33,060 bases of DNA from Verrucomicrobiales bacterium (GCA_029213025.1 JARGOZ010000074.1:1-33060), one strand, 5' to 3'; positions 25,099-33,060 are shown, counted from the first letter of the stretch. The notes: generated by a model not told the origin, from the sequence alone. A program made the numbers and translations.

Positions 25099-26757
25099 AT
25101 GACCAAACCGAATACCCTGGCTAAGATATCTACGTACAAAGACATCATCACTCTACTATTCAAACACCTACCGGGACTGTCCGATTCCAGGTTAGATCTC
25201 CAGTCGAGGTTCGAAGTCGATGTAGAGGTTGAGCCGAATTCCGACGCAACCGCCTTTGTCGATGATCTCGAGGAACTCGGTCCGACCTTTATCAAGTTAG
25301 GCCAGCTTCTCTCTACCAGAGTCGACCTGCTTCCACCCGGGTATATCGCAGCACTGCAGCGACTGCAGGATGATGTCGAAACGGTTCCCTATGAAACGAT
25401 CGAACGCACGATCAAGGATCAGCTTGGATCCAAAATCTCACAGCTGTTCTCCTCCTTCGAAGAAACGCCTGTCGCTTCCGCCTCGATCGGCCAGGTTCAC
25501 CGCGCGGTGCTTCGCGACGGTGAGACGAAAGTGGTAGTCAAAGTTCAGCGGCCCAACATCCGCGAAGACATGGTTCGCGAGCTCGATGCCATATACGAAA
25601 TCGCCGAATACCTGCAGGATCACACCGATTTCGGCCGCGCGTATGATACCGCCAGAGTGGTTCGACAGTTTCGCGAAGCGATACTGGCCGAGCTTGACTA
25701 TTCGAAAGAACAACGCAACCTCGTGCGCCTCGGTGAGATTCTCAAGGACAGCCCCAATATCGTGGTGCCCAGTCCCATTGAAAGCTACTGCAGCCCGAAG
25801 GTGATTACCATGGAACTAATGGACGGCACCAGGATCACCGATATTTCCGGCGTGGTGATGGCAGAAATCGACGGCGACGCGCTGGCGGAGGAACTGTTCC
25901 ATGCCTACCTGAAGCAGATTACTGTCGACGGCTTCTTTCACGCCGATCCGCACCCGGGAAACATTCTGCTTACCAGGGACCGGAAGCTGGCGCTGATCGA
26001 TCTGGGCATGGTGGGCAGGGTATCCGACAAGCTACAAGATCAGTTGATTCAGTTCCTCGGCGCGGTTGCCGAAGGTCACAGTTCCACGGCTGCGCGAATC
26101 GCCATTGAAATGGGCACTCCAAGGGAGGATTTCCGGCCGGATGAATTTGAACGGGTGATCATGGATATTGTCCTCAGCCGGAGGGATACCCCGGTGCAGG
26201 ATCTGCGAGTGGGTGGACTGGTGATGAAAGTAATCGAAGCCTGCGGCAAAAACGGTCTACGAATTCCCGACGCAGTCTACATGATCGGCAAAATGCTGCT
26301 CAATATCGATCTGATCGGCGAGACGTTATCCCCATCGTTCAATCCCGATGAATCGATCCGCCGCCATTTCGGCCACCTGGCACGAAAGCGCATGCTCGAT
26401 GAACTCACCGGGCCGAATCTGATCAAACACCTTACCGAAGTAAAAGAACTGTTCCTCGAGACACCGGAGCGGCTCAATCGGGCCCTGGAGACAGTCGCCC
26501 GCAACAACCTGTCAATTCAGGTCAGAGGCATCGACGAAACCAGAATTCTGATTGGTTTCCACCGGGTCGCCAATCGAATCACGGTCGGCCTGATTCTGTC
26601 CGCACTGATCGTTGGCGCTTCGATGTTGATGCGCGTCGAGTCCAAATTCACGATTTTCGGGTATCCCGGTTTGGCCATGGTGTTCTTCCTCATCTCAGCC
26701 ATCGGAGGCATTGCACTGGTGGGTAAGATCATTTTCGGCGATGAGAAAACTGACTAA
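25099..26757 (+). CDS. UbiB/ABC1/ADCK-family atypical kinase-like protein
   Basis: A 552-residue protein of the UbiB family. Hallmarks are the K-x-G-Q motif (FIKLGQLLSTR, about 65-75), the Ala-rich nucleotide loop VASASIGQVHRAV (about 125), VVVKVQRPNI with the invariant Lys, the E-x-D signature in AELDYSKEQRN, the catalytic-loop equivalent FHADPHPGNIL (about 280), and LIDLGMVGR (DFG equivalent, about 299). Two C-terminal membrane helices (about 495-515 and 523-545) are typical. In bacteria the family supports ubiquinone or other quinone-lipid handling, probably as an ATPase. The ATG at 25099 is chosen; a TTG at 25066 could extend it by 11 residues. No quinone biosynthesis gene is adjacent. 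Confidence 0.9.
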   Translation: MTKPNTLAKISTYKDIITLLFKHLPGLSDSRLDLQSRFEVDVEVEPNSDATAFVDDLEELGPTFIKLGQLLSTRVDLLPPGYIAALQRLQDDVETVPYETIERTIKDQLGSKISQLFSSFEETPVASASIGQVHRAVLRDGETKVVVKVQRPNIREDMVRELDAIYEIAEYLQDHTDFGRAYDTARVVRQFREAILAELDYSKEQRNLVRLGEILKDSPNIVVPSPIESYCSPKVITMELMDGTRITDISGVVMAEIDGDALAEELFHAYLKQITVDGFFHADPHPGNILLTRDRKLALIDLGMVGRVSDKLQDQLIQFLGAVAEGHSSTAARIAIEMGTPREDFRPDEFERVIMDIVLSRRDTPVQDLRVGGLVMKVIEACGKNGLRIPDAVYMIGKMLLNIDLIGETLSPSFNPDESIRRHFGHLARKRMLDELTGPNLIKHLTEVKELFLETPERLNRALETVARNNLSIQVRGIDETRILIGFHRVANRITVGLILSALIVGASMLMRVESKFTIFGYPGLAMVFFLISAIGGIALVGKIIFGDEKTD

Positions 26758-26784
26758 CGCGACTAGAGCTAAAGCTGGACAAAC

Positions 26785-26822
26785 TGTACCCTGTTGAGTC
26801 CAGGACTGTACCCTGTTGAATG
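26785..26822 (+). repeat. 38-bp two-unit intergenic repeat, copy 1
   Basis: TGTACCCTGTTGA (26785-26797) recurs at 26807 as TGTACCCTGTTGAATG, a 22-bp period. The whole 38-bp stretch recurs at 32495-32532 with three mismatches in the same orientation. GGTACA at 26822-26827 can pair with TGTACC at 26807-26812. It lies 27 bases after the UbiB stop and no transposase is nearby. Confidence 0.8.
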
Positions 26823-27009
26823 GTACAATCCTGCTGATCGGGAATGCATATCGCACGGCAAAATTTGCAAATTGTTAGTATTTCAAATCTATTGCGCTGC
26901 GATTACAGCGGCGATTGGCGCTCCACCCCGCCCCTGAAATCCCCGGTCCTATAGCCCGCCACCCGGCACCGAACCGGTTTGGCATAGTAACGGCGGAGTC
27001 TTGTCAGGT

Positions 27010-27468
27010 ATGAACAAAACGGCCGTCGAGAACTCGATTAATAATAGTTCGGATATTTGCAATGAAGCACTCAGGCAGGAGAACAAAATCGTTGCGGAGT
27101 ACAATTATGTTCTTCGCAAATTCTCTGCCGAAAATCTGGTCGATGAACTCCTCCCTATCCGGAATGAACATAGGAAGTCCATCGGCGACCTGGGGCAGTT
27201 GATCATGAAAATCGGCGGCATACCCGACCAAATTCCAGTGACGGACATTCCGATATCTGCATCTCTCGGAGGGGTTGAAAAGCTTTTTGGGAAAAGCTCG
27301 GCTGTCGAAATTTTGAAGAATCACGAGGTAATGCTCCTCGAAGAATATGAAGCCCGACTTGATTGCCGGATCCTCGTAGGCGACTGCGTAAACATTTTCG
27401 CAACTATACTTCTGCCCAGAGTCCAATCTCACCTGGCAAAGATCGGCAAGCTGGAGGAAATCGCCTAA
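27010..27468 (+). CDS. DUF2383-like (PA2169-type) four-helix protein
   Basis: A 152-residue, mostly alpha-helical cytosolic protein. The pattern NSSDICNEALRQENKIVAEYNYVL, then VDELLPIRNEHRKSIGDLGQLI, and a last helix pair EVMLLEEYEARLD and LLPRVQSHLAKIGKL resembles the ferritin-like DUF2383 family, whose conserved Glu and His residues could bind metal. The ATG at 27010 is used; a TTG at 27001 would add three residues. The next gene is a PRC-barrel protein, a partner type often seen near stress-related DUF2383 genes. The assignment rests on helix pattern and is moderate; function is unknown. Confidence 0.65.
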   Translation: MNKTAVENSINNSSDICNEALRQENKIVAEYNYVLRKFSAENLVDELLPIRNEHRKSIGDLGQLIMKIGGIPDQIPVTDIPISASLGGVEKLFGKSSAVEILKNHEVMLLEEYEARLDCRILVGDCVNIFATILLPRVQSHLAKIGKLEEIA

Positions 27469-27740
27469 GTTTACGTATTCGATTCCCGATACCCTAACGA
27501 GATTCAGGCCACTACATTAACTTCTGCACGACTCACCTTTGCTAAATGCAGGAAGAATGCAACTCACGAGGATCCTCAGACTTTTCCGCCAGCTTAGCGA
27601 AGCTCTCCAACGGCGGTGTTCTGCCGGTTTCAGCGAATCAGAACAGTAAGAGCGGGTCCTGGTATTATCTATGCAGGTACCTGAACCTGACAACGGAGAC
27701 TAACAACTCCATAAACAACAACCAAAGAAAAACCAAGAAA

Positions 27741-28403
27741 ATGAAAACAAAAATACTCATAGCTACAGCGGTTTCAGCCCTGGCATTAAACGGGTTCGCT
27801 CAAAACGAACAGACTGTTAATAACGACCCTGTCGCTCAGCCTGGAGCGGTGAATACCACCGATGAGGCAACAACGGAAAAATATACTCCGTATAACGGAA
27901 TGATCGATCTTCAGTCAATCGATTCAGATGTTTACAACCACGCTAACGAATCGATCGGCAACATCGACCGGTATGTCGCCAATTCCGCCAATGGAAAGGT
28001 GGAATACGCCGTAATCAGTGTCGGTGGATTCCTGGGGATAGGCGACAAACTGGTCGCTGTTCCATGGGAAGATCTGCAGTTCAAGCAGGCCATCAAACCC
28101 GCAGCTTCTGAACACGCAGAAAGGAATGCCGAAACGGCAAACGAAGTCGACGCCGAAGAAGCTGATCCCGTGGCCGACAACAACACTACTGACGAAGCAA
28201 ACACTGAAACGGACGAAGCATCCAAAGCAGATGATGAAACGACAGTAGAGAACGAAGGCTACGCTGAGAAAGAGAAGCATTCCGATGTGGAGATTCGGAT
28301 TTTTCTGGACAGAACAAAAGAGCAACTTGAAAAAGCCCCTGAGTTCGATCCCGAAAATCTGGACAGTTTTCAGTCTAAAAAGACTGAAGTAACCAAGGCC
28401 TGA
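27741..28403 (+). CDS. Secreted PRC-barrel domain protein with acidic tail
   Basis: A 220-residue protein. The ATG at 27741 is chosen because it opens a clean signal peptide (MKTKILIATAVSALALNGFA); the open frame upstream to 27546 is low-complexity and unlikely. Residues about 50-115 form a PRC-barrel (DLQSIDSDVYNHANESIGNIDRYV, then KVEYAVISVGGFLGIGDKLVAVPWEDLQF). A strongly acidic Asp/Glu/Thr/Asn-rich stretch (about 125-180) separates it from a short C-terminal helix (DVEIRIFLDRTKEQLEKAPEF). PRC-barrel proteins of this type are induced by envelope or salt stress in several bacteria, but no role can be fixed here. The 272-base leader (27469-27740) shows no firm promoter. A strong terminator follows. 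Confidence 0.82.
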   Translation: MKTKILIATAVSALALNGFAQNEQTVNNDPVAQPGAVNTTDEATTEKYTPYNGMIDLQSIDSDVYNHANESIGNIDRYVANSANGKVEYAVISVGGFLGIGDKLVAVPWEDLQFKQAIKPAASEHAERNAETANEVDAEEADPVADNNTTDEANTETDEASKADDETTVENEGYAEKEKHSDVEIRIFLDRTKEQLEKAPEFDPENLDSFQSKKTEVTKA

Positions 28404-28446
28404 GGGACCAAAACAACGACAACGAAGTAAAGCCGAAGCATACGGC

Positions 28447-28480
28447 AATACACCACGGGATTTCCGTGGTGTATTTTTCG
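28447..28480 (+). terminator. Rho-independent terminator after PRC-barrel gene
   Basis: A perfect 12-bp stem: AATACACCACGG (28447-28458) and CCGTGGTGTATT (28464-28475) with a five-base loop, followed by a T-run. It begins 43 bases after the PRC-barrel stop and should end that transcript. Confidence 0.9.
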
Positions 28481-28576
28481 TTTGGGGTATATATTACCCG
28501 GTTCCCGTCTTTCAGGTCCGGCGGCTGGCAGGGATTGTGCAGTGAAATACAGGGAACATTTGAACCCGGTATAGTT

Positions 28577-28744
28577 ATGATACGAACGTTGATTAAAATA
28601 CTGCTGATCGTTTTCCTGTTAATGGTCGTCGCTCTATCATTTGTCATTCTTCACGCGGGAATCATGTCGCTCCGGTTAATGATCGGAAAATCCCGACCCG
28701 CCCTTTCCCCGGGCCGTTCCCAAAGACTGTCCGGTACGCTGTAA
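28577..28744 (+). CDS. Small single-pass membrane peptide, unknown
   Basis: A 55-residue ORF beginning MIRTLIKILLIVFLLMVVALSF, which forms one or two hydrophobic helices, then a basic Ser/Pro-rich tail (KSRPALSPGRSQRLSG). The ATG at 28577 is preferred, since the longer frame would start inside the terminator. There is no recognised family. It is the only coding candidate between the terminator and the dehydrogenase operon, and could be spurious. Confidence 0.4.
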   Translation: MIRTLIKILLIVFLLMVVALSFVILHAGIMSLRLMIGKSRPALSPGRSQRLSGTL

Positions 28745-28832
28745 AGCTGAAAGCCGGAGAGTAGGTCAATCCGCCTCGTATCTTCAACACTTTGGTCTCG
28801 ACGGGAATTACAAAAACCCTATATTCGTTGCT

Positions 28833-29585
28833 GTGATCCAAATCGATCTAACTGGAAAAACAGCCGTCATCACCGGAGGTGGCCGGGGCCTGGGGCTCGC
28901 TACCGCCACCATCTTTCACCAGGCGGGAGCCAACGTCGCGATCAACTACTTCGAAGATCCCGGCGGGGAAAACCGCAGAACGGCAGAAGCCGCCGCTACG
29001 GAACTGGGAAATCGGGCCATCGCCGTGGAAGGGGATGTGCGCGACCGGCAATCGATTTCCGCTATGTTTGAATCGGTCGCCGCCGAGTTTGGATCAATCG
29101 ATTTTGTAATCAACAACGCCGCGATTCTCAGCGATCGTTCCTTTCGGAAGATGGAAGACTCGCAATGGTCTGCTGTGATCGACACCAACCTCACCGGGGT
29201 ATTCAATGTTTGCAAAGAAGCCGCCGACCGCCTTCCCGACGGCGGAAGGATTGTCAACATGGCATCGATTTCGGGTTTCGTCGGTTTTTTCGGGCAGGCC
29301 AACTACGCAGCAGCCAAAGCCGGAGTCGTCGGATTGACCAAAGTGCTAAGTAAAGAATTGGCGACCCGAAACATTACGGTCAATGCCGTCGCTCCCGGAG
29401 TGGTGATGACTGAGATGGGGCAGACCATACCCGAAGAAGCCCGGGCCGAAATGTTGAAACAGATTCCACTGAAACGCTTCGGTCAGCCGGAGGATATCGC
29501 CAATACTATTCTATACCTGTGCAGCCCGCTTTCCGGCTACATCACCGGACAAACTATACACGTTAACGGCGGCTGGTTCGGATGA
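28833..29585 (+). CDS. Short-chain dehydrogenase/reductase (FabG/PhaB-like)
   Basis: A 250-residue classical SDR that oxidises or reduces a hydroxy/keto group with NAD(P). Motifs: TGGGRGLG (cofactor binding), NNAAILSD, catalytic Ser145-Tyr158-Lys162 in ASISGFVGFFGQANYAAAKAG, and a C-terminal SGYITGQTIHVNGGW typical of 3-ketoacyl-ACP/CoA reductases and 3-hydroxyacid dehydrogenases. It starts at GTG 28833. It overlaps the CoA-transferase by 4 bases, so the pair is co-translated; the substrate is probably a short hydroxy/keto acid or its CoA ester rather than a fatty-acid synthesis intermediate. Confidence 0.9.
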   Translation: MIQIDLTGKTAVITGGGRGLGLATATIFHQAGANVAINYFEDPGGENRRTAEAAATELGNRAIAVEGDVRDRQSISAMFESVAAEFGSIDFVINNAAILSDRSFRKMEDSQWSAVIDTNLTGVFNVCKEAADRLPDGGRIVNMASISGFVGFFGQANYAAAKAGVVGLTKVLSKELATRNITVNAVAPGVVMTEMGQTIPEEARAEMLKQIPLKRFGQPEDIANTILYLCSPLSGYITGQTIHVNGGWFG

Positions 29586-31126
29586 GCAACCGGAGCGACA
29601 GAAAAGTCTGTTCGGTAGATGATGCCGTCGGTTTGATCAAAAACGGCGATACGGTAGTTTGCGGCGGATTTGTCGGAGCAGCGCACCCCGAGGCCCTCAC
29701 TTCCGCGATCGAACGTCGTTTTCTCAAAACCAAAACCCCTGAAGATCTCACTCTCGTTTACGCCGCCGGTCAGGGAGACGGGAAAACCCGGGGGCTCAAT
29801 CATCTCGCACATGAGGGATTGATCAAACGTGTCATTGGCGGACACTGGGGACTCGTTCCGGAAATGGGGCGCTTCGCGATCGAGAATAAAATCGAGGCCT
29901 ATAATTTTCCCCAGGGCGTGGTTTGTCAGCTCCTACGTGATATTGCTGCGGGTCGTCCCGGGTGCATCACTCATGTCGGCCTCGGCACATTTATCGATCC
30001 GGAAAATCAGGGCGGCCGGCTCAATTCGCGAACTACCGAACCTCTCATCGAAAGGGTCGAGCTCTCGGGAAAAACGTGGCTTTTCTATCGGGCATTTCCT
30101 GTGACGGTGGGTCTGATCCGGGCGACCACTGCCGATCCGGAAGGTAATCTCACCATGGAGGAAGAGGCGGTTTTCGGCGAAGTTCTGGCCATTGCCCAGG
30201 CGGTTCGAAACTGTGGCGGCATCGTCCTTGCTCAGGTCAGGAGACTCAGCGATAAACCGGCCCCGCCTCAAGCCGTTCGGGTCCCGGGCATCCTCGTCGA
30301 TCACATCGTGCTTGCCGGCGAAGACGAGCATGATCAAACCTTTGCCGAGAAGTTAAACGATACCTATTTCTCTGCTGCAGACAGTACGGTTGTCGATTCC
30401 GGATCACCTCTGGCCTGGAACGAACGGCGGATCATCGCGGCGAGGGCCTGCGACGAGCTGCAGAAAGGCGATATCGCCAACCTCGGTATCGGTATGCCGG
30501 AAGGCATCGCCCGGATCGCGGCTGAACGCGGCCTGCTTCGGGATGTAACTCTCACCGTCGAAAGCGGACCAATCGGCGGCATGCCGGCGGGCGGGCTCAG
30601 CTTTGGGGCCTCAGTTCATCCCGGTGCGATCATCGATCAGCCGTCTCAGTTTGATTTCTACGACGGTGGGGGTCTTGATTTCGCAGCACTTGGTGCTGCA
30701 CAAATCGATCAAACGGGAAATGTGAATGTATCTATGTTCGGCACCCGCATCGCCGGTGTCGGCGGCTTCGTTACCATATCGCAGAACGCAAAGCGCCTCA
30801 TCTTCTGCGGAACAATGACTTCGGGCGGACTCGAAACCCGGATCGAAAACGGCAAACTGCAAATTGTTACCGAAGGTCGAACCAGAAAATTTGTCAAAAC
30901 TGTCGATCAGGTTTCATTCAGCGGCGCTCTAGCCATCGAATCAGGTCGCTCGATACACTATATAACCGAACGGGCTGTTTTCCGACTCTGCAAAGACGGA
31001 CTCGAGCTTCTCGAAATCGCTCCCGGTATAGATTTACAAACAGATGTGTTGGACAGGATGGTATTTGAACCCGTCATCCGCGGGGCAATCAAAACGATGC
31101 CGGAACGACTATTTCAACCCGAATAG
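29582..31126 (+). CDS. Family I CoA-transferase, fused alpha-beta (propionate/acetate CoA-transferase type)
   Basis: A 514-residue protein resembling the YdiF/propionate CoA-transferase group, with both halves in one chain. The N-terminal half has SVDDAVGLIKNGDTVVCGGFVGAAHP. The second half has the active-site Glu327 in TVESGPIGGMPAGGLSFGAS, the position expected for this group, and DIANLGIGMPEGIARIA. By family it moves CoA between short-chain acyl-CoA and a free acid. It lies between an SDR (4-base overlap) and an MFS symporter (12-base gap), suggesting activation of an imported short-chain acid to its CoA ester. Confidence 0.9.
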   Translation: MSNRSDRKVCSVDDAVGLIKNGDTVVCGGFVGAAHPEALTSAIERRFLKTKTPEDLTLVYAAGQGDGKTRGLNHLAHEGLIKRVIGGHWGLVPEMGRFAIENKIEAYNFPQGVVCQLLRDIAAGRPGCITHVGLGTFIDPENQGGRLNSRTTEPLIERVELSGKTWLFYRAFPVTVGLIRATTADPEGNLTMEEEAVFGEVLAIAQAVRNCGGIVLAQVRRLSDKPAPPQAVRVPGILVDHIVLAGEDEHDQTFAEKLNDTYFSAADSTVVDSGSPLAWNERRIIAARACDELQKGDIANLGIGMPEGIARIAAERGLLRDVTLTVESGPIGGMPAGGLSFGASVHPGAIIDQPSQFDFYDGGGLDFAALGAAQIDQTGNVNVSMFGTRIAGVGGFVTISQNAKRLIFCGTMTSGGLETRIENGKLQIVTEGRTRKFVKTVDQVSFSGALAIESGRSIHYITERAVFRLCKDGLELLEIAPGIDLQTDVLDRMVFEPVIRGAIKTMPERLFQPE

Positions 31127-31138
31127 ATATATAGATAA

Positions 31139-32440
31139 ATGAGCGATCAGCATACACAATCTCCAGCCGATGTTCGCAAGGTCGTGCTGGCAAGTTTCGT
31201 TGGAACAACGATTGAATGGTACGATTTCTTTCTCTACGGCACGGCCGCCGCTCTGGTGTTTGGCGATCTGTTTTTCCCATCCGACAATGACTTTGTCGGC
31301 CGCATGGCAGCCTATGGATCTTTCGCCATAGGATTTTTCGCAAGGCCCATTGGCGGGATCGTTTTTGGTCACTTCGGCGATCGGATCGGTCGAAAAGCGA
31401 TGCTGGTCACCACGCTGATGATGATGGGCATGGCCACTTTCCTGATTGGAGTTCTGCCGACCTACAGCGCAATTGGAGTTGCCGCGCCGATCCTTCTCGT
31501 TCTGATGCGGCTTGTCCAGGGCTTCGGCGTCGGCGGCGAATGGGGCGGTGCGGTTCTGATGGCAGTCGAGCACGGCCATGAAGGTAAGCGCGGGCTCTAC
31601 GGCAGCTGTGTACAGATGGGTGTCCCCGTCGGCCTCCTGCTCGCTACCGGAGTGTTTGCGATTTTCTCGCGCCTTCCGGACGATGAGTTTCTCCGCTGGG
31701 GTTGGCGCGTGCCGTTTCTGCTCGGTGGCCTGCTGCTCGCCATAGGTATGTTTATCCGGCTGAAAATCATGGAAAGCCCGATCTTCGCCGAAGCACAGAA
31801 AACCGGCGGAGTCAGCAAACTGCCTATCGTCGAAGTCTTCAAAAAACATCCGAAAAATGTAGTTCTCGCGATGGGAGCCCGGTTTGCCGAAAATGCCTGT
31901 TTCTATATCTTCAGTGTTTTTGTCCTGTCTTACGCGACCGACCAGCTCGGTCTGGCGAAACAAACCGTCCTCGCCGGGGTATGGATAGCGGCAGCGGTAC
32001 AAATATTCGCGATACCCGGATTCGGAATTTTGTCGGATCGAATCGGACGCCGCCCGGTCTATCTGGGCGGGGCGATTTTCATCGCTCTTTTTGCGTTTCC
32101 TTTTTTCTGGATGGTGGAAACAAAGGTCACTGTCGTGATCTGGCTGGCGATCATTCTCGGGCTCGTCGGCCACGCCGCGATGTATGGACCCCAGGCTGCG
32201 TTTTTCTCCGAACTGTTCGGCACCCGCGTCCGCTACAGCGGAGCGTCGATAGGCTATCAGCTGGCCTCTCCGTTTGCCGGAGGATTGGCCCCCCTGATAG
32301 CAACCGCGCTGCTGGAATGGTCGGGCAATCGTTCCTGGCCGGTTTCTCTATACCTAACCGGGACCGCGGTTCTCACCTTGACTGCCATCTGGTTTGCCGC
32401 TGAGACCTTCAAAAGCAGCCTGAACGAAAAGGAACTGTGA
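31139..32440 (+). CDS. MFS transporter, metabolite:H+ symporter type
   Basis: A 433-residue 12-helix permease. It carries TIEWYDFFLYGTAAALVFG in helix 1 and the MFS signature GDRIGRKAML between helices 2 and 3, repeated as SDRIGRRPVYL in the second half; RLVQGFGVGGEWGGAVLM in helix 4 is typical of the ProP/ShiA/KgtP metabolite:H+ symporter family. The substrate is probably an organic acid, inferred from the neighbouring CoA-transferase and dehydrogenase with which it forms an operon. No terminator hairpin is evident after the stop. Confidence 0.92.
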   Translation: MSDQHTQSPADVRKVVLASFVGTTIEWYDFFLYGTAAALVFGDLFFPSDNDFVGRMAAYGSFAIGFFARPIGGIVFGHFGDRIGRKAMLVTTLMMMGMATFLIGVLPTYSAIGVAAPILLVLMRLVQGFGVGGEWGGAVLMAVEHGHEGKRGLYGSCVQMGVPVGLLLATGVFAIFSRLPDDEFLRWGWRVPFLLGGLLLAIGMFIRLKIMESPIFAEAQKTGGVSKLPIVEVFKKHPKNVVLAMGARFAENACFYIFSVFVLSYATDQLGLAKQTVLAGVWIAAAVQIFAIPGFGILSDRIGRRPVYLGGAIFIALFAFPFFWMVETKVTVVIWLAIILGLVGHAAMYGPQAAFFSELFGTRVRYSGASIGYQLASPFAGGLAPLIATALLEWSGNRSWPVSLYLTGTAVLTLTAIWFAAETFKSSLNEKEL

Positions 32441-32494
32441 TTCGGACTGTCACCGACTCGCACCGTTACGAAACCCATAAAAGGTAGCTGCAAT

Positions 32495-32532
32495 TGTACC
32501 CTGTTGAATCCGTGACTGTACCCTGTTGAATG
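32495..32532 (+). repeat. 38-bp two-unit intergenic repeat, copy 2
   Basis: Second copy of the repeat seen at 26785-26822, in the same orientation, with three mismatches over 38 bp. TGTACCCTGTTGA starts at 32495 and again at 32517 (22-bp period). It lies 54 bases after the MFS stop and upstream of the promoter of the next gene. No transposase or inverted partner is present in the window. Confidence 0.8.
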
Positions 32533-32570
32533 CTGCGGCGTTCAGTCCGATTTTCCAAACTGATTACAAA

Positions 32571-32598
32571 TTGACAATTTTTATATTTATTATATTTT
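32571..32598 (+). promoter_or_regulatory. Sigma70-like promoter of the edge gene
   Basis: A perfect TTGACA at 32571-32576 is followed by an AT-rich -10 region, TATTTT at 32593-32598 (16-bp spacing) or TATATT at 32591. Transcription would start about at the ATG (32609), implying a very short leader. Confidence 0.5.
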
Positions 32599-32608
32599 CT
32601 GTAAACTA

Positions 32609-33060
32609 ATGAGGTCGTTTATTCGCAAATATGAGGTGTGGGTCGCTTTGGGTCTGATTCTTCTCGCGAACGCTGCTTTCGTAAATTCTGTGGTGCAAGG
32701 CATTTTGCCGGTCGGTTTGTATCGATTCGGTCGATTTGCCCTCCTCGCAACTGTGCTTTTCGGGATTGTTTTTCTTTGCCGGGGATTTGAGGGCGTAAAG
32801 AGCGTGATCCGCCCGATGTTTGCGTGGAAGCGCTCTCCCCTGTTCTATGTATTTGCGATCTTCTGGACTCTGGGACTTTGTCTTGTGGTTCTTACTTCGA
32901 AGGGAATCATAACCGGCGATTTCTTTTCTTTGCGCGAGGTGGCTGAAGGCATGCGCAAGGTATCGAACCCGCAATTGCTGCTTACTTTACTGGTCAGCTC
33001 CGTGGTCGGGGAAATCGTATGGGTCAGCTATGCAGTTCGGAAACTGTCTGAGCAGTTTAC
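32609..33060 (+). CDS. CPBP-like membrane protein, N-terminal part, runs off right edge
   Basis: The frame is open from the ATG at 32609 to the window end (150 codons). It shows helices at about 9-30, 37-58 and 78-96, then VVGEIVWVSYAVRKL at about 133-147. This last stretch sits where CPBP/CAAX-protease-like proteins have their E-E-x-x-x-R motif, but only one Glu remains and the Arg is replaced by Val. Either the family call is wrong or the protein is a non-catalytic member; the missing C-terminus with the F-x-x-x-H and H-x-x-x-N/D motifs would decide. Confidence 0.45.
   Translation, partial: MRSFIRKYEVWVALGLILLANAAFVNSVVQGILPVGLYRFGRFALLATVLFGIVFLCRGFEGVKSVIRPMFAWKRSPLFYVFAIFWTLGLCLVVLTSKGIITGDFFSLREVAEGMRKVSNPQLLLTLLVSSVVGEIVWVSYAVRKLSEQF

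Noticed and set aside
26758..27009. Possible tRNA or small RNA in the spacer after the UbiB-like gene.
   Set aside because: No cloverleaf, T-loop GTTCRA with matching arms or terminator was found; only the 38-bp repeat stands out.
27546..27740. An upstream in-frame extension of the PRC-barrel gene.
   Set aside because: The extension is Ser/Asn-rich without homology and would bury the signal peptide that starts at 27741.
31109..32173. A 354-codon open frame on the minus strand.
   Set aside because: It is antisense to the clear MFS transporter; the translation is His/Arg/Asp-rich low-complexity sequence typical of the reverse frame of a membrane protein gene.
26785..32532. A composite transposon bounded by the 38-bp repeats.
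   Set aside because: The copies are in the same orientation, and there is no transposase, resolvase or visible target-site duplication.

Overview
The window looks like chromosomal DNA from a Gram-negative-type bacterium of the PVC group, most likely Verrucomicrobiota (Opitutae-like). This is a guess from gene style: a secreted TolB/M28/PDZ protease, a secreted BNR sialidase, weak Shine-Dalgarno signals and moderate GC. No rRNA or tRNA gene was found to anchor the taxonomy. No transposase, phage gene or CRISPR array is visible.

Region 1 (1-6539) is the 3' end of a hybrid polyketide/nonribosomal peptide cluster. A giant protein enters from the left edge with the domain order carrier protein - PLP aminotransferase - condensation - adenylation - carrier protein - thioesterase. 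It is followed, with an 8-base overlap, by its own Sfp-type phosphopantetheinyl transferase. The layout predicts amination of a polyketide or fatty acyl chain, condensation with one hydrophobic amino acid (Val-like pocket), and release.

Region 2 (6495-17451) is an exopolysaccharide locus. A leftward operon holds a phosphoglycosyl transferase, a GT2 glycosyltransferase and a TupA-like ATP-grasp protein. A rightward operon holds a Wzz-type chain-length protein, a Wzy-like polymerase and a WecG/TagA glycosyltransferase. A second Wzz (leftward) and a second phosphoglycosyl transferase (rightward) follow. The divergent PGT/Wzz pair is therefore present twice in inverted orientation around the polymerase and TagA genes. 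Both Wzz proteins carry a C-terminal BY-kinase-like domain without a recognisable Walker A motif. No flippase or outer-membrane exporter lies in the window.

Region 3 (17497-26757) is mostly housekeeping or single genes: RecQ helicase, a secreted TolB-M28-PDZ metallopeptidase, a secreted BNR-repeat sialidase-like protein, a small membrane protein and a UbiB/ABC1-family kinase-like protein.

Region 4 (26758-33060) starts and ends near two same-orientation copies of a 38-bp sequence, each built of two units with a 22-bp period. Between them lie a DUF2383-like ferritin-fold protein, a secreted PRC-barrel protein with a clear terminator, a 55-residue membrane peptide, and an operon of short-chain dehydrogenase, family I CoA-transferase and MFS metabolite:H+ symporter that looks like uptake and activation of a short-chain (hydroxy/keto) acid. 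The right edge cuts a CPBP-like membrane protein gene with a consensus-like promoter.
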